The notes beneath the pieces were generated by a model, which saw only the letters and a list, made by a program, of their open reading frames with translations, was not told the DNA's origin and did not search any database. From Gamarada debralockiae (lineage: Eukaryota > Ascomycota > Leotiomycetes > Helotiales > Hyphodiscaceae), in assembly GCA_002803225.1 (NCBI GenBank), contig NXFV01000325.1, forward strand, positions 1-64,000: a DNA stretch of 64,000 bases, in the 5' to 3' direction. Made by a program: the position numbers and the translations under genes. The stretch's first letter is position 1. Every line of letters starts with the position of its first letter. This document shows positions 12,061 through 24,673 of the stretch, in pieces.

Positions 12061-14979
12061 TTGAAAGCCCAGGTAATGACCCAAGACTCCGAGCTTGACA
12101 ATCTTGACCAAATGTCAATGATTGTCTCGACCTTGCCCAAGGAGCCGGTATCGAGCCCACAGCCAGTGGTGGTTATCGCTGAGAATGTTTCGCCTTTCAT
12201 TGGCACAATGGCGAAGCACTTCGAGAAACAGCTCAATCCACAAGGTTTTACAGTGACGCGAAAGGCTCTGGCATCAACTTTAGGCCCCAGAGACACGATC
12301 CTCATTTCACTCCTCGATCTTGATTCTCTGCTTTACTGCATCTCAGAAACAACTTCAGCAGTCACAAATCACTGCTCACCAAAAGCTCCAGGCTACTTTG
12401 GCTGACGAGCGGCGGAATCAAGGGCGGTCCTTCGTTGCCCTATCACTTCACTACGTCGTGCCTCTTGTCCGAAGCACTACATCCACGTCTCGTCGCCTTA
12501 GATCTGCCAACGATAACAGATCTTGCGACAGTCGCGACAGTTAGTTTAGCGACAAATCTTATTCAACTCCTCCTTCAGTGAAGATGAAGATGCCATTGTC
12601 GAATACGAATATGCCGAAGACGATGGCGTTGTTTATGTGCCGCACCTAATCCAAGAAGAGGCAGTGAACTCATCTTTTGCTCAAAGGAGTGGTGAGCTGA
12701 CAGTCGAGATGCAAAAACTCTTTGAACTATGCAGGCTGCTCAAGATTGTCATCGGCGAAATCGGGCTTCTGAACACTCTTAAATTTGTTGATAGAGAAGA
12801 ATACCAGCATCCACTCCCTGCTAACCAGGTCGACATCAAGATTCTGTACACTGGTCTCAACTTTGTGGATACAATGGTGTCCTTGGGGTACATCCAATCC
12901 GTTGCTCTGAGTGCTGAATTGCTGGTGCTGTCACAGATATTGGACACGATGTACCCGCGGGCAAATTCCATGTGGGTCAAGTGGTCGTCAGAGCGAGTGA
13001 GCACTGCTTTGCTTCAAACATACGCTTCACCGGGAGCATGCTTCATCCAGTCCCAGGGAACCTGGCACCGGAAACTGTAGCAACTTATCTTATTGCGTAT
13101 GCAACAGCGTACTTTTCCCTTTATGAAAATGGTAAGCTCAAAAGGAATGATACCCTTCTCATTCACTCTGCCGTTGGAGGGCTCCGTAAGCAGCTGTGCA
13201 ATTGGCAAAGCCGGTGGGTCACTGGATAAGAAAGAGCTCCTGATGGACCAGTATGGAATCCCCGAGAACCACATCTTCAACTCTCGACATATAACTTTGG
13301 CTCAGGGTGTAATGAGAGAGACCAAAGGTAGAGGGGTGGACGTTGTACTCAACTCCACGTTTGTGGAAATGCTTCGAGAGAATTGGAATTGCCTCGCTGA
13401 CTTCGGTATCTTCGTCGAAGTTGGCAAGCGTGATATCCTCGCCAACAATTCTCTTAAAATGGGATCTTTCATTCGAGGCTGCACTTTCACCGCCGTCAAC
13501 CTGGCTCAGTACACTGAAAGTTGCGAAGTCTATCATCTAGACCGTTACAACGAGGTCGTGAAGAAAGTATTTCAATTGCTGGTCGAAAGCCATATCACTC
13601 CTCTATTTCTGCTTCAATTCATGAGTATTAAGCAGGCGGAGGAGGCTTTCAGATCAATATAGCCTGTCAAGATGTTGGGAATGGTCGCTCTCAAGATGGA
13701 CGATGATGCCGTAGTCCCCGTTATGCCAAGAGAGAAGTCGCCTTTGGCACTTCCCCCTGAGTCGACTTATCTTCTAGAAGGTGGGTTGGGGAGGAATTGG
13801 CAGAATCTTGGCAGATTTGATGGTGAAGCACGGCGCTAAACACATTGTGTTTGTGTCAAGGTCAGGCGATGCAAGCGATGAGGCAGAGTCGTATCTTCGC
13901 ACTCTGCGGGAAATCGGGGTTCAAGCAATCGCGTACGCCTGCGGTATTGCAGATGTACGGCGCTGGAAGAGACGCTGCAGAAGTGTGCGGCTGAGATGCC
14001 ACAGATCAAGGGGTTCGTCAATTTCGTCACGTTTTTGAAGGCACTTCTCCGTCGTAAGGATAGCTTAGAAGTGCCAGCTAATAAATGGGTAGAACGCCAT
14101 TTCGAGAACATAACTCATGCTTACTAGGTTATGTTACTGCCACTCGACCCAAGATTGACCGCAGCCGGCACGCTCACGAGCTACTTCTCCTAGACGTGGA
14201 CTTCTTCATTATACTTCCCTCAATTTCTGGCATCATCGGTAATCCCAGACAGGCCGATTATGCTGCAGGAAATGCATTCCAAAATGGCCTCGCTCATTAC
14301 CGGCGTCGTAAGGACTTGAAGGCCACCTCAATTGACCTAAGTGCTGTTGCTGGTATTGGATACCCTGCCGAAAATGCTGAAGCGTACGAGTCATACTCAT
14401 CTCGTGAAGATGGCCATCAAGGAGGACAGAATTCACATATCTTTGGCTGCCATCTCAGGGCTATCAAGGATGACGACGAAATGCCTCCACAGCTGACGAC
14501 TGGGATTATCGGTGGCGAGGTTCTTAGATCACTTTTGCAATCTGCTCCTTGGGCGAATGACAGCAAGTGCTGTCAGCTTCGCGAGGCAGATGGTCGTCTG
14601 CGACATCGTCCGGAGCTTCGGAACTTACCTGCGATGCATCGCCTACCGTAGAGACTCTAGTTGAGGCTGAAAGCATTGGAGAAATGGCACTGATGGCAAA
14701 GCTAGCAAAAGCATTTGCTGCATTGGGCATCTCGCCTGAGGATATCAACATTGACCAGCCACTTCATGCATATGGGGGTAAGCGTATTGTCAATCTGCTA
14801 AATTCTAATGAATTTCTCTAACGGGTGCCTTGCAGTTGACTGCTCATTGTCGTTGAGATTCGGAACTTGATACTGAAGGAAGTCACGTCTGATTCTATTC
14901 TGGATATTCTCTCCGCCCTTCCGATTCATACTCTTGCCTTGAAGATCAGTACGGGAGTAAGATCCTTCCTCTCAATTTG
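12061..14979 (+). pseudogene. 3' remnant of a highly reducing polyketide synthase (ER-KR-ACP)
   Basis: Family blocks run in the normal HR-PKS order but scattered over frames. A pre-ER linker (FTVTRKALA, ISLLDLDSLLY, about 12100-12340) comes first. ER domain pieces follow at 12700-13660 (GLLNTLKFVD, ILYTGLNFVDTMVSLG, AYATAYFSLYENGKL, TLLIHSAVGG, GVDVVLNSTFVEMLRENW). KR pieces lie at 13780-14560 (GGIGRILADLMVKHGAKHIV, FFIILPSISGIIGNPRQADY, YAAGNAFQNGLAHYRRRK). A carrier-protein end lies at 14650-14979 (LGISPEDINIDQPLHAYG, VEIRNL, LKEVTSDSILDILSAL). Frameshifts separate most blocks, and the phosphopantetheine attachment site reads VDCSLS with a shift right after it, so it looks destroyed. No KS, AT, DH or MT sequence is seen upstream; 11734-12060 shows nothing recognisable. 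The gene has therefore lost its 5' two-thirds and cannot make a synthase. Confidence 0.88.
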
Positions 14980-15784
14980 AGAGTCGATGTTTCGGATGTT
15001 TAGGGAGCGGCGGCTTGATGATAACCTTTTTCATTTTGCTTGAATATTTCATAAGCTCTAAATTTTTGGTGTTTTCAGACTTTCTGTTTTTGATGACCAT
15101 ATGAACCGCAGTGCTGTTATCTGAATTCAGTCAATGCGAGGTCTGCCTTGACTTTCAGAGTACTTGTAACTTTTGATTGTTGAATGGAATTGACTCTCTC
15201 AAATATGGTCCACTGGAGCTTCACCGGATCTCATCCAGGCGCAACGTACTGTACCCCACACTTTACCCCGCAATTTTAGCAGAGAGATCTTCTGTTTGGT
15301 CCGTGCCTCGAGAACGAGAACAGACGAGGGGCACATCGTACAGCTGGTAGGGTCGCATTGAATCCGAATTGCACCTTCGAGCATGATATGCCTCGGTCGA
15401 GCGCACATTTTAAATTACATTCAGACCTTTTATTGATGCGTTTTGGCCACTCGGTGCGACGGCTCCGGCGGAGCCTTTACCTCCGTACTCGCCAGCGGGG
15501 CAGTTCTCCAGAGTCCCATGATGCAGCCACAACTCAGGCACAATGTTACATAGTACATTTTGCCCTTACAACGCATTCTACCGGAAATAAATTCAATGAA
15601 AAGTTGATCCCGACGATCCGCGTTTCCTCGTCACTTTAATAAAGTTTATTCCTATAGATTAATTTTTGGTCATGATGTGGGAAGCGTGCTTGAGCCGCTG
15701 TAGCTATATCTGGGCGGTTTTCTCGATGTTTTCCTTTCCGTTTCAGCTTCTTTGCGAATCAGTTCTCCGTGATAGGATTTCAAA
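14980..15784. other. Intergenic region, promoter of the GH5 gene
   Basis: No supported gene. A sequence near 15472-15496 resembles one terminus (reverse of TACGGAGGTA-AAGGCTC) of the short MITE at 30522-30639, but no partner arm was seen. Confidence 0.45.
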
Positions 15785-17480
15785 ATGTTTTTCCGAAGTG
15801 TCTCTGCTCTGGCGCTGCTTGCCACCAAGGCGGCTGCTACCATTTATTATGCTGGTGTTGCAGAAAGTGGAGGGGAGTTTGGAGTTTACAGTTCGTTGAA
15901 GTCCACTTTAGTATCCGAACTTGAATTGCTGACGAGCAAAAGGCAGTTCAGCAACAGTTGGGACGGGACTTCCTGGTCGGTTCGGAGTCGACTATGCATT
16001 TATCAATGAGTCTGCCATTGATATCTACGTTGATACAAACAAAGTAAACTTGTTCCGCGTTGCTTTCTTGCTTGAGCGCATGTGTCCTGTAGCCACTGGA
16101 TTGGGGTCAACATTTAACGAGACTGTAAGCATTCCATTCTGTGTGATCGGAGCTCTGCTAAAATATCTCTAGTACTACTCAGAGTTTGCCGCTGCCGTGA
16201 ACTACATTACCGTGACCAAAGGCGCTTACTGCATCTTGGATCCCCATAACTATATGAGATACAACAACCCTTCTCAACAGCCAACAACAGGAAGCATCAT
16301 CGGTAATACAGCAGATCCAGCAGCAGCTACTACTGCTCAATTTGCCACATTTTGGGGAACTCTTGCCGGACGATTTGCATCAAATGAAAAAGTCATTTTC
16401 GGACTCATGAATGAGGTGCGGAGCTTTTAACTTTAAGTTTTCTAAGGAGCCAGGAACCCTGACAATTTAAAGCCTCATGACATGAATACAACCCTCATTC
16501 TTGCGAACGATCAGGCTGCTATCAACGCCATACGAGCCGCTGGTGCAAACCAACTGTAAGTTAAACTGTACCTCCTCGCGACTGTGTCCAATGCTGACCA
16601 AGTGAAAGTATCCTTGCACCTGGAAACGGTTACACGGGAGGTCATTCATGGACTCAAGATTACACTGGAAACTCCCCAGCCTCCAGCGCTGTGATGTACC
16701 AGATCACAGATCCTGTAAACAATACCGGTAGAGACCCTCTACTCCTCTGTGTTCACATGACCTCTACTTACTTTCCACCCAGCATTTGACATTCATGAGT
16801 ACCTCGATGTCGACTTTTCCGGCAGCCACTCAGTCTGCTCCTCACTTGCGTCCACTTACCTCGCCCCCCTCACCGCCTGGCTCCAAGAGTACGGCTTCAA
16901 AGCTATGATCACCGAGTTTGGTGCTGCAAACGGAACCGAATGTGATAGCTACGTCGTAGACATCATCAACTACATGGCAGACAACCCGGTATACATTGGA
17001 TGGACAGCATGGGCTGCTGGTCCATTGTGGGGCAGCTACAGCGCATGTTGTGCGGATTCTGAACAATGGGGAAGTCTTGAGCCCGACAGTCTTGCGTCAG
17101 ATGGAAGCCCTGGAATGTACGAAACCGTCTGGTTAGCGGAGATTGAGCCGTTGTTGCCCACTAATCTGCAAAAGTCGGGTATCTCAAATCTCAATGGTCC
17201 TGGAGGCAGTGTTGGTGGAGGCTCTAGCTCCAGCAGCAAAGTCTCTACTACCACTTCCAAGAGTTCGACAAGCACTTCAAAGGTTACGACAACGACCTCT
17301 TCCAAATCTACCACTACCAGTAGCAGTGGGTCTACTACTACAACAGCCTCCTCTTGCAGTAGTGGTGTAGCGATGTGGGGTCAATGCGGAGGGGAGACGT
17401 ATACAGGATCTACTACCTGTATCTGTGGGGCGACTTGCGTGTATTCAAACCCCTGGTACTCTCAATGCTTGGCGTCATAG
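15785..17480 (+). CDS. GH5 endo-beta-1,4-glucanase with C-terminal CBM1, secreted
   Basis: Secreted cellulase that cleaves internal beta-1,4 bonds of cellulose. Six exons (15785..15890, 15943..16124, 16173..16415, 16473..16555, 16609..16727, 16783..17480) give 476 residues. A signal peptide covers about residues 1-18 ([18 protein letters not shown]). The catalytic barrel starts at [15 protein letters not shown]. The acid/base is Glu177 in GLMNEPHD, which is formed across intron 3, and the nucleophile is Glu289 in MITEFG. A Ser/Thr-rich linker follows, then a family 1 carbohydrate-binding module (GQCGG-TYTG...C...[10 protein letters not shown]) at the C-terminus. All introns are 48-57 bp and GT-AG; intron 1 uses a GTTCGT donor, chosen because it restores [16 protein letters not shown]. 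The order catalytic domain-linker-CBM1 is common for leotiomycete GH5 enzymes. The gene appears intact. Confidence 0.93.
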
Positions 17481-20400
17481 AAGAGTATGCTTCATCGGGA
17501 AGGAGAGGAAGATGTGGAAAATATGTAAATATGAAGAGAAAGGGACTGTACATAAATTGTCATCCAATGAACATACTTGCATTTGCGGACTAACGGTACT
17601 TCGGTTTCCTTTAGCTTACTTGCACCGAGTATATTACCAAAGCAACAGCTCTCAGTCACAAATCGCAAATTATCCCAACGGGGGAAATAAATGAATTTCC
17701 GCTTCGGAAGGGTTGTGGAACGAAGACAAATGAAGCGATAGCAGAAATAGTTCCGACGACAATACTTTCCAGATTCTGAACAAGAATCTGGGGCCAATGA
17801 TCATCACCAACGATCGCCTCGCACTGCAAAATCCTTGTAAAATAGGATAGACACTATAACCAAGCAAGCTCCAGAGACCGTCGCTGCCTTTTTGGGAGGA
17901 GGGGGGTTTGTGCCATCCACGTCTGTTCTGCATGGCAAGAGAATGAGAAATAAGGGGTGTGATTGGTTATATCCACAGTCAAAATATTTCCAATTCCTCC
18001 TGGCTTACTCAACTTGGAGTATGAAGACAGGAGGCTGTGTCGTAGGTTTGAAGTCGGACTTCGATTCATGAGCTTGAGAAAGGATGCTTCTGATCGCATC
18101 TTACTCCAGCCGCAGTTCTTAAACTTTGTACCGGAAGTAGAAAACCAGTTCTCTGTACGCAGACATAAAAATTCATCACGCACGCTCCACATAACTCCCC
18201 CTCGCTCACTCACTCATTACTAGAACCAACCAACACAGCTCGTCACCATCGCTAAAGGAGTCGGCGATGGTTCCGCCCTAACCAGACCTGAACTTGACCG
18301 GCAGCTCACCCAGCCCAGCATCCAATAGGACACCTAAGAGTAGATGTCCTTTCAAGGTTCCTTAATACTTGAAGACGAGAACAGCGACGACGATCGAAAC
18401 GCACTCGGCGACAACGACTCTCTCAACCCTCAAGACGAAGCAAGCGTGGAGAGACTGAGGGCGAAAAGTTACTTACGCCAGATCATATTCATTAAACAGC
18501 GCCCACAACTTGGAACATGAATCGAGGCGCCCTGTTCCTAGCACAAGATGGCGAGGAATAACTTGCATCTTTGTTTGATATTGCCGCCTTTGTTCGACGG
18601 TTACGACTCTATGTGCTCTCCAAAATACTGCTAAGTCAACCACCGGCGCACTTTCCATATTCAGGGAAAGGGTTCGATAAATGAAGTGGAGCCAAGTTGC
18701 CCTTACTTGGGGAGTAGAGCTCGAGCACCTGGTCTGAAAACGCACAAAGCTGGGACAGAGCTGATGGCCAGGTGAATAGTTCGATGGTCTTTCCTCAATA
18801 GCCACGAGTGTTCCGCAATCTGGTAGGCAAAATTCCCTAATATAAAACCGCCATTCGGCGTCCAGCGTGGATGTGGATATTCACAAAACGCAAAACACTA
18901 CTCGGCTTCATGTGGGATGAAGACCCGTCCGATTGATGCTCCCACGGTAAACGCACTTCAAACCCGGGCAAGTTCGCAATTGCTAAAATGGCCTCAATGA
19001 GTTGACCTGGTATTCCTGGATTGGCCTGGCGGTTGTGAGCGACGACGAGAAAGGAATTGACAGCGAGATTGCACTTGAGAACAAGAAACAACTGCCCCAA
19101 AATTTGCTCGGGGTCACGAAGGAGTTCATCAAATGGGAAGCAATGCACAGCAGAAGGTCGAAGGCCAAATTTGACGGATGTGCACTAGGAAATCAAAGCA
19201 AGGTGGGCTTGTTGATTTGGATTAGTGTGAGAAGGAAAATCCAAGAGAAGAAGGTACGATGACTTTATATATACGCCAAATGGAGGTACAGTCACTCGCC
19301 CACTGGCTCAAGCTGTCAAGATGGAGGAAGTCTCAATTTCTGACTCACCTCTGACGATGCCAAATATACACCACGAAATTGGCGAGCATTTCTCAGCCTC
19401 CCTCTCCTTCCTCTACTTCATTTGGATCTGCAATCAAATCCGTTCCTTTCTTGCTGCTCGAAACCGCAATACTAATATACGAAACTGCCAATTGCCACCC
19501 CGTCCACTTCCAGGCTAAGATTATATATATGGCTAGGTCATGATTGAACAGACGTGGACGGCTGTCAGAGAGCTTCGCAGGACTGGTAATAGTGCGGCCC
19601 ACAGCTTCAACCCCGGCTTATACACTCTTTCTGCTCTCAATCCAAATACCAAACCCCCTTACTCGAATTTGTATAATGCCGTTTCCCGTTCATCGAGAGA
19701 TGAAATTCACCTACAGCTATGAGCGCGGACGAAATCGCAAATGACGACGATAAAAGAACCGACACCGATAAATCTCTTCAATCCATTGAAACGAAAGGAA
19801 GGAGGTGAGAACGAAAAGACAAGGAGATCGGGATGAAGGTAACCCCCAAGCCGGGTACATCACCTTCAGCGAGAGCGAGAGCGTAGATGGAGCACTGCAG
19901 CAGCTTATTGGTCACGGTAATCGTACCATTCTGAGTGATGTATCCATGCCTCCGCGGTCAAAGGGGTTTATACCGACGACTGCCGTGCAGGAACAACAAC
20001 TTCGTAGCCCCGCACGTACTTCCCCATTTCAAAAATATTGGCTGAGTAAATGGAAGATGGACGGAAGAGTAGGAATTGCGCTCTGAGATCTTTTTTGGAG
20101 AACTTCAGGAGGATGTATAAATAAGTACATGAAACCAACGAGGAAATTCGAAAACAATCCTTGAAGCCGACCCAATATCACATGAGGAATCCGGGTTTGA
20201 TCTGCGACGCTACTTTCTTCCTTAGGATGGTGGGAGGGAAATGACTCAGTCCCGAACCAAGATGGCTCAAATGCTTGCTCGAGGTTAACGCTGAATCTAT
20301 CTGCTCGTTGGTAGCGATGATGAGAAAATAAGCGACAGCCAGAAAGCCCGCGACGTCGATATATCCACGCTAGTAGTAAAAGGAAATATGTGCAGCAGGA

Positions 20401-21489
20401 AGACTACGAAAAGGAGAGCCACGAACGCAGCCCAATTGAAAGGAGGGAAACCGACGTCTCGTGAATGGAGACATGCGAGGCCATTCATCCACTCCATGAG
20501 GCGTGATAGGACGAGTGCGTAAGGATATGCAGGGAGAATCTCAATTTTGGAGGGGTAGAGCTTTATACAGCGCCAGAGAGAGCCGGTGCAAGTCTATGTT
20601 CCTTGCGTCGCTCACTTCCTCTCAATGTCAACTCGGGACCATGCAGCTTTCCCCTCCCTTCTTGAGCCGACGCAGACACTTTTCTTGGCTACAATCCTTC
20701 GCCACAGAAAGCGCGGATATATCAAGAATGCGATCATTGAGCAGCGTTAAAACCTATCCTTATATTCAAACCCATATCATGAATTAAATTCATCGTCGAT
20801 CTGTCACAGGTAGGCACTCCTCGTTCTTCCTCCCAACTCAACATCCAACTCACGATAAACCCACTAGAAGATCCAACCATTCTATAAGAAAAGAACGGGT
20901 AACTCACTCAACTGTAACAGAGGAGCAGAATATAACGACAACGAAATTGGCCTCGACAACGATAGCCGGAGTAGAAATTCTCATAAAGAGGCCAACGAGC
21001 AGAGACGCACACCAGGACTCTTCCAATGATAGAAAGCCTCGGCGAACGAGCTGGAAAGCAACGGCACAGGGCCTGTTCGTCGGTGGTGCCGAGGTGTGAT
21101 GAGATTAAGAGCGCAAAATTCCTTTGATGATATTCAAAGCACTCGATGGATGGAGAGATTGGTATAGCCGGAGGAGGTCTAGACGGAGGAGATTCACCCA
21201 CTTCAGGGATAGAGTTGAGGGACTGCCTCTTGAGTAATTATGATATTCTCGATTGTGTGACGGTTTGGAGCTACTGGCCATCTATCTAGCAAGCCAAATC
21301 CTTCCTTCTATATCATCAGCTCTATATTATATCATCCCAACCAATCTATCCCATCCTATATGCCAACATCAAATATGCAATACTCCCGCTAAGTTTCAGT
21401 TCATCCTTCGCCTTCAAAGTATCCCTTTCACAATTCCTCATATATACCCTCACTCCCCTCTCCCCTTACCGTCATTCATCGTACGCAGT
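17481..21489. other. Four-kilobase stretch without a supported gene
   Basis: It holds the 3' flank of the GH5 gene and, at the far end, the 3' flank of the minus-strand channel gene. Only short frames occur on both strands. Two begin with acidic ATG-initiated peptides (18344-18520 and 19719-19808), but neither extends by an obvious splice. Upstream-like sequence with TATATATA (19264-19272) is present, so an unrecognised small gene or non-coding transcript is possible. Confidence 0.4.
18344..18520 (+). CDS. Possible small acidic protein, 58 residues
   Basis: An ATG-initiated frame starts MSFQGSLILEDENSDDDRNA and ends at a TGA. It follows a pyrimidine/CTCAC-rich leader (about 18186-18250) that resembles a fungal 5' untranslated region. 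The peptide is acidic at the start and basic at the end (LRAKSYLRQIIFIKQRP). No family is recognised and no convincing 3' exon was found. It may be a first exon or chance. Confidence 0.22.
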   Translation: MSFQGSLILEDENSDDDRNALGDNDSLNPQDEASVERLRAKSYLRQIIFIKQRPQLGT

Positions 21490-24400
21490 TCAAAATCGCG
21501 CAACCTTCTCAGTCACCGCTCTCCTCGGTGCAGCTATCGGCAACTCCCCCCTCTCAAGCGTGCTATCCCTTGCGATGGCTTGTGGGCTGATAATGCCGGT
21601 CCGTGGATCGACTCGTCGAGTCGTTTCTCCCACTGTACCCGCTCTCTTTCTTCCCAAGCCCCCATGCCCCGCTCCAGCCTTCTCCAGACCTTCCTTCTTC
21701 GTCTCCTCTCCCCAGCTAGCAGAATTCGCTCCCGAGGCTTCTGGGATGTCGGGCATGTCGTTTACCGTGAATTCGCGGGTCCCAGCCTCCAAATCATCGA
21801 GATCCGTCCCTTCCTCCGCACTCCCCAACTTACTCCTCCCCCTGGGAAAGAATCTATTCCGATGCGTTCTCCCAGAATTCGCGCTCATCACCTTCCCGAT
21901 ACTATCCCTACTACTCATCCGCGCCAAACTCTCGGTTTCGTGGGACTGCCTTCCGCTGTCACGAGAGGCACGGTCTAGTCCAGGACTGGGTGAGGTGACA
22001 GTGAATTGTGGGGGAAGGCGCGGTTTGCGATCTTCGAAAACATCCCCAAAATCAGCGCCTGAGGAGATGGAAGACATCCCGAGGGAGAAATCGACGCGTT
22101 TCCCCATTTGTGAGATTGATTCGCCGCGGTAGCGGGAGTTGGAACTCCCGTTGCGGTTCCGCAGGATGGAGGGTTGGTGGTGCAGTGGTTGGGAGTGGGG
22201 TTGGATTGGAGGGCTGGTTGGGGGGTACATTGGTTGTGAGGACTGGAATGTGGAATCGCTTGGATTTGGTGAGGTTTCTCTCGCGAGGGAGCCGGAGCGT
22301 GGACCTGGTCCAGGAGGCTGGGAGTCCGAGGATTGAGAGGCTTGGGAGTGGGGATAAGCGTCGTTGAGGTACATAGGCCATTCTGGTGCGGCGCCAGCAA
22401 GTTTCATGCGTGGTCCTTCCATTCCGAGTTCTTGCATTGTGACCATCATTGCGCAGATGAATTTATTCCTGCGTTGAAGGCGAAGGAGTTCATTTTGCCA
22501 GTTCGATTTGTAGAAGAATACTACGTTGAGGGTGATGGAGTAGGCTTCGTAGATCGTCGTTAGTTCTGTCAGGATGTTCTTTTGATATTCGCGGTTTTCG
22601 GCCGTGACGAATTCCAAGAGGCGATTCCGAAGGGTTTCGATTTGCTCGAGTGTAGTTCCGAATTTCACTGTCACGGGAATAGCTTCTGCTAATCCGCCGG
22701 ATCGACGCTGGTTCAGGATGAAGAGCGTATTCAGATAGGAATTGGGGGCCTGCACGACGTGACCTTCCATTTTCTTGAATTCAGTGAAGAGGAGCGAGAT
22801 CTCTTTCACGAAGTAATCATCACCCTTCATCTGCGAGCCCGTATTTCCGTAGATGGTAACTCGGTCACCCACGTCGAAAGGGTGCTTAACAAAGACGAAG
22901 ATTATGGACTGCAAGAACTCTTGTGCGGTGGCGGAGAAGAGCCAGGATAAGGCTAGAACTGTGGAACCGAGGGATGTGATGGCGGTTGAGGCGGAGGTTG
23001 AGATGAGGGATACGAAGACCAACAGTGTGATGACTGCAACAGCGAATAAGAAGACGTCGTCTAGCTTGGAAACAACAGAGTCCAAGTCCTTGAGCGATGC
23101 TGTGATAGCTTTTCGTTCCCGACCAATCTCCACACAGACTGCCTCGAGCTCTTCCATAGAGATATCGCCATTCATATCCTTGTCGAACATGGTGAAAGCG
23201 GCATCGGCTTCATCATCGTTATCGAATGCAGGTCGAAGGTCATCCGATAACACAGTTTCGGAGTCCTCATGTGCGAAAGTACGGTACAGTCGGCGGGCCA
23301 ATACCTGGGAGCCAGTCGTAGTGCCCAGGAGCTGGAGAATGCTGCAATCAATAAGTAAGAGTTCTTCGACTGAGGATGCCAAATTTACACTTGATGAGGA
23401 TGCGTGCTCTTTGTCACAGCTTTGCCAGTGAAATCTCCTGCCACCTTTCCTGCAACATCACCAACCCGGTTGAAGACATGACGAGCATTCTTCTGAGCCT
23501 TGTTGACATATGCCATTGGAGTCCTCGCTCCAGAGGAAGGGCCAGTATTGTTATTTTCAAACTCCGAATCCTCCATTTCGATCTTCTCCTTCGAATAAAT
23601 ATACAGCTTGACCAAACTCCCGATCTGGAATTTGTTGACCTCGATGCGATCGGAGTAGGTTCGTAAATGGAAAGATATGGCAATGAGTTGAATGATGATC
23701 TTCTCAACAAAGTTCAAAATAGCTCCGACAAAGATGGAAACGATGACTTTGTTGACAGTTACTTCCCATGGTCTGGTCGTCATGTTGCCGTCAAGATGGT
23801 GGTTCTTCATTGTTGGTAGGAAGGAAATCTCAACGGCGAGCAGCCAGAAGAAGAGTGTGGCGGGCACTTCCAATGCTTTGCCCAGATCCCTCCATTTCTT
23901 TGCGTTGTTCGTGAATAGACTTGCGATCATGCCCATGGGCCAGGGTATACATTTTGCCAGAATCTAGATCCCTGTTAGAAGACTCCAGGATTGAAGGGAA
24001 AGGAACTTACTCGTCCAGCCCAGAGAGTCAACCAAACAATCTCAAGCCAAATACCGAACCAGAAAAGCTTCACTCCACCAACCGTAGCCTGTTTGAACAG
24101 GAGCAAACCAAGCAGAAGCGGAATAAGTAGTAATAAAACAAGTGGAGTAATATAGCAGAAATATCGGACCAAAAAGCTCGCATTATGAATCCTCTTAAAG
24201 AACTTGGCAATCTTGGTCGTGGGGTTCGCAGGAGGCTGATAGATCTTGGCCTTCTCATGTATTGGTGTGGTTCCCACATCGAAATCATCAAGTGGCTCGG
24301 CATTTGTCCTCGATCTCGAACGTGCCATTGATCTTGATTGGTTCAAGCTCTCTTGGTTGGACTTTTCGGCGTTGGAGACTACCCGCTCGGCTCGTAGCAT

Positions 24401-24673
24401 TTCGAGATCATCTTCGAGACGGCGGGATTGTTCTCGTTGGGCGGAGGGAGAGAGGGGGGAGGTATCTCGACGGGGGTGATCGAGGTGGTCGTTGGCTTTG
24501 ACGTAGCTGGTTGTGACGCGGAGGTGGTTGTGATCGATGGCATCGTCGGGAGGCTCGCCTCGGAGGGTACCGTCTTCATCTGAAGAGCGACGGTCGTGTG
24601 GCACATTCGCAGATTGATTGGGTTCGAATGCGGGAAAGGAGAATTGCTCTTTCTCATCTATTGGCGTCGACAT
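21490..24673 (-). CDS. MscS-type mechanosensitive ion channel with EF-hand
   Basis: Membrane channel of the fungal Msy1/Msy2-like group, thought to act in endoplasmic reticulum or cell membranes during osmotic change and calcium signalling. Exons complement(21490..23341, 23389..23963, 24011..24673) give 1029 residues; both introns are 47 bp. The polar N-terminus (1-150) is followed by hydrophobic segments at about 165-220 and 230-330. A calcium-binding EF-hand loop lies at about 466-477 ([12 protein letters not shown]). The pore-lining helix and beta domain follow at about 505-720 ([16 protein letters not shown]). The C-terminal 300 residues are Pro/Ser-rich and probably disordered. The joint [17 protein letters not shown] across intron 2 matches the family reading. 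Long antisense frames over the C-terminal part are composition artefacts. The gene looks intact. Confidence 0.93.

Noticed and set aside
12681..13536. Minus-strand ORFs inside the PKS remnant
   Set aside because: Antisense to clear ER-domain blocks; no independent support.
18837..20497. Weakly similar hydrophobic minus-strand frames at 18983-19168 and 20297-20497
   Set aside because: The resemblance (SLIFSSSL-type stretches) is limited to low-complexity hydrophobic sequence, with no shared splice structure.
21560..22132. Long plus-strand frames opposite the MscS C-terminus
   Set aside because: They lie antisense to the low-complexity Pro/Ser-rich coding region of an intact gene and show no domain; composition artefact.
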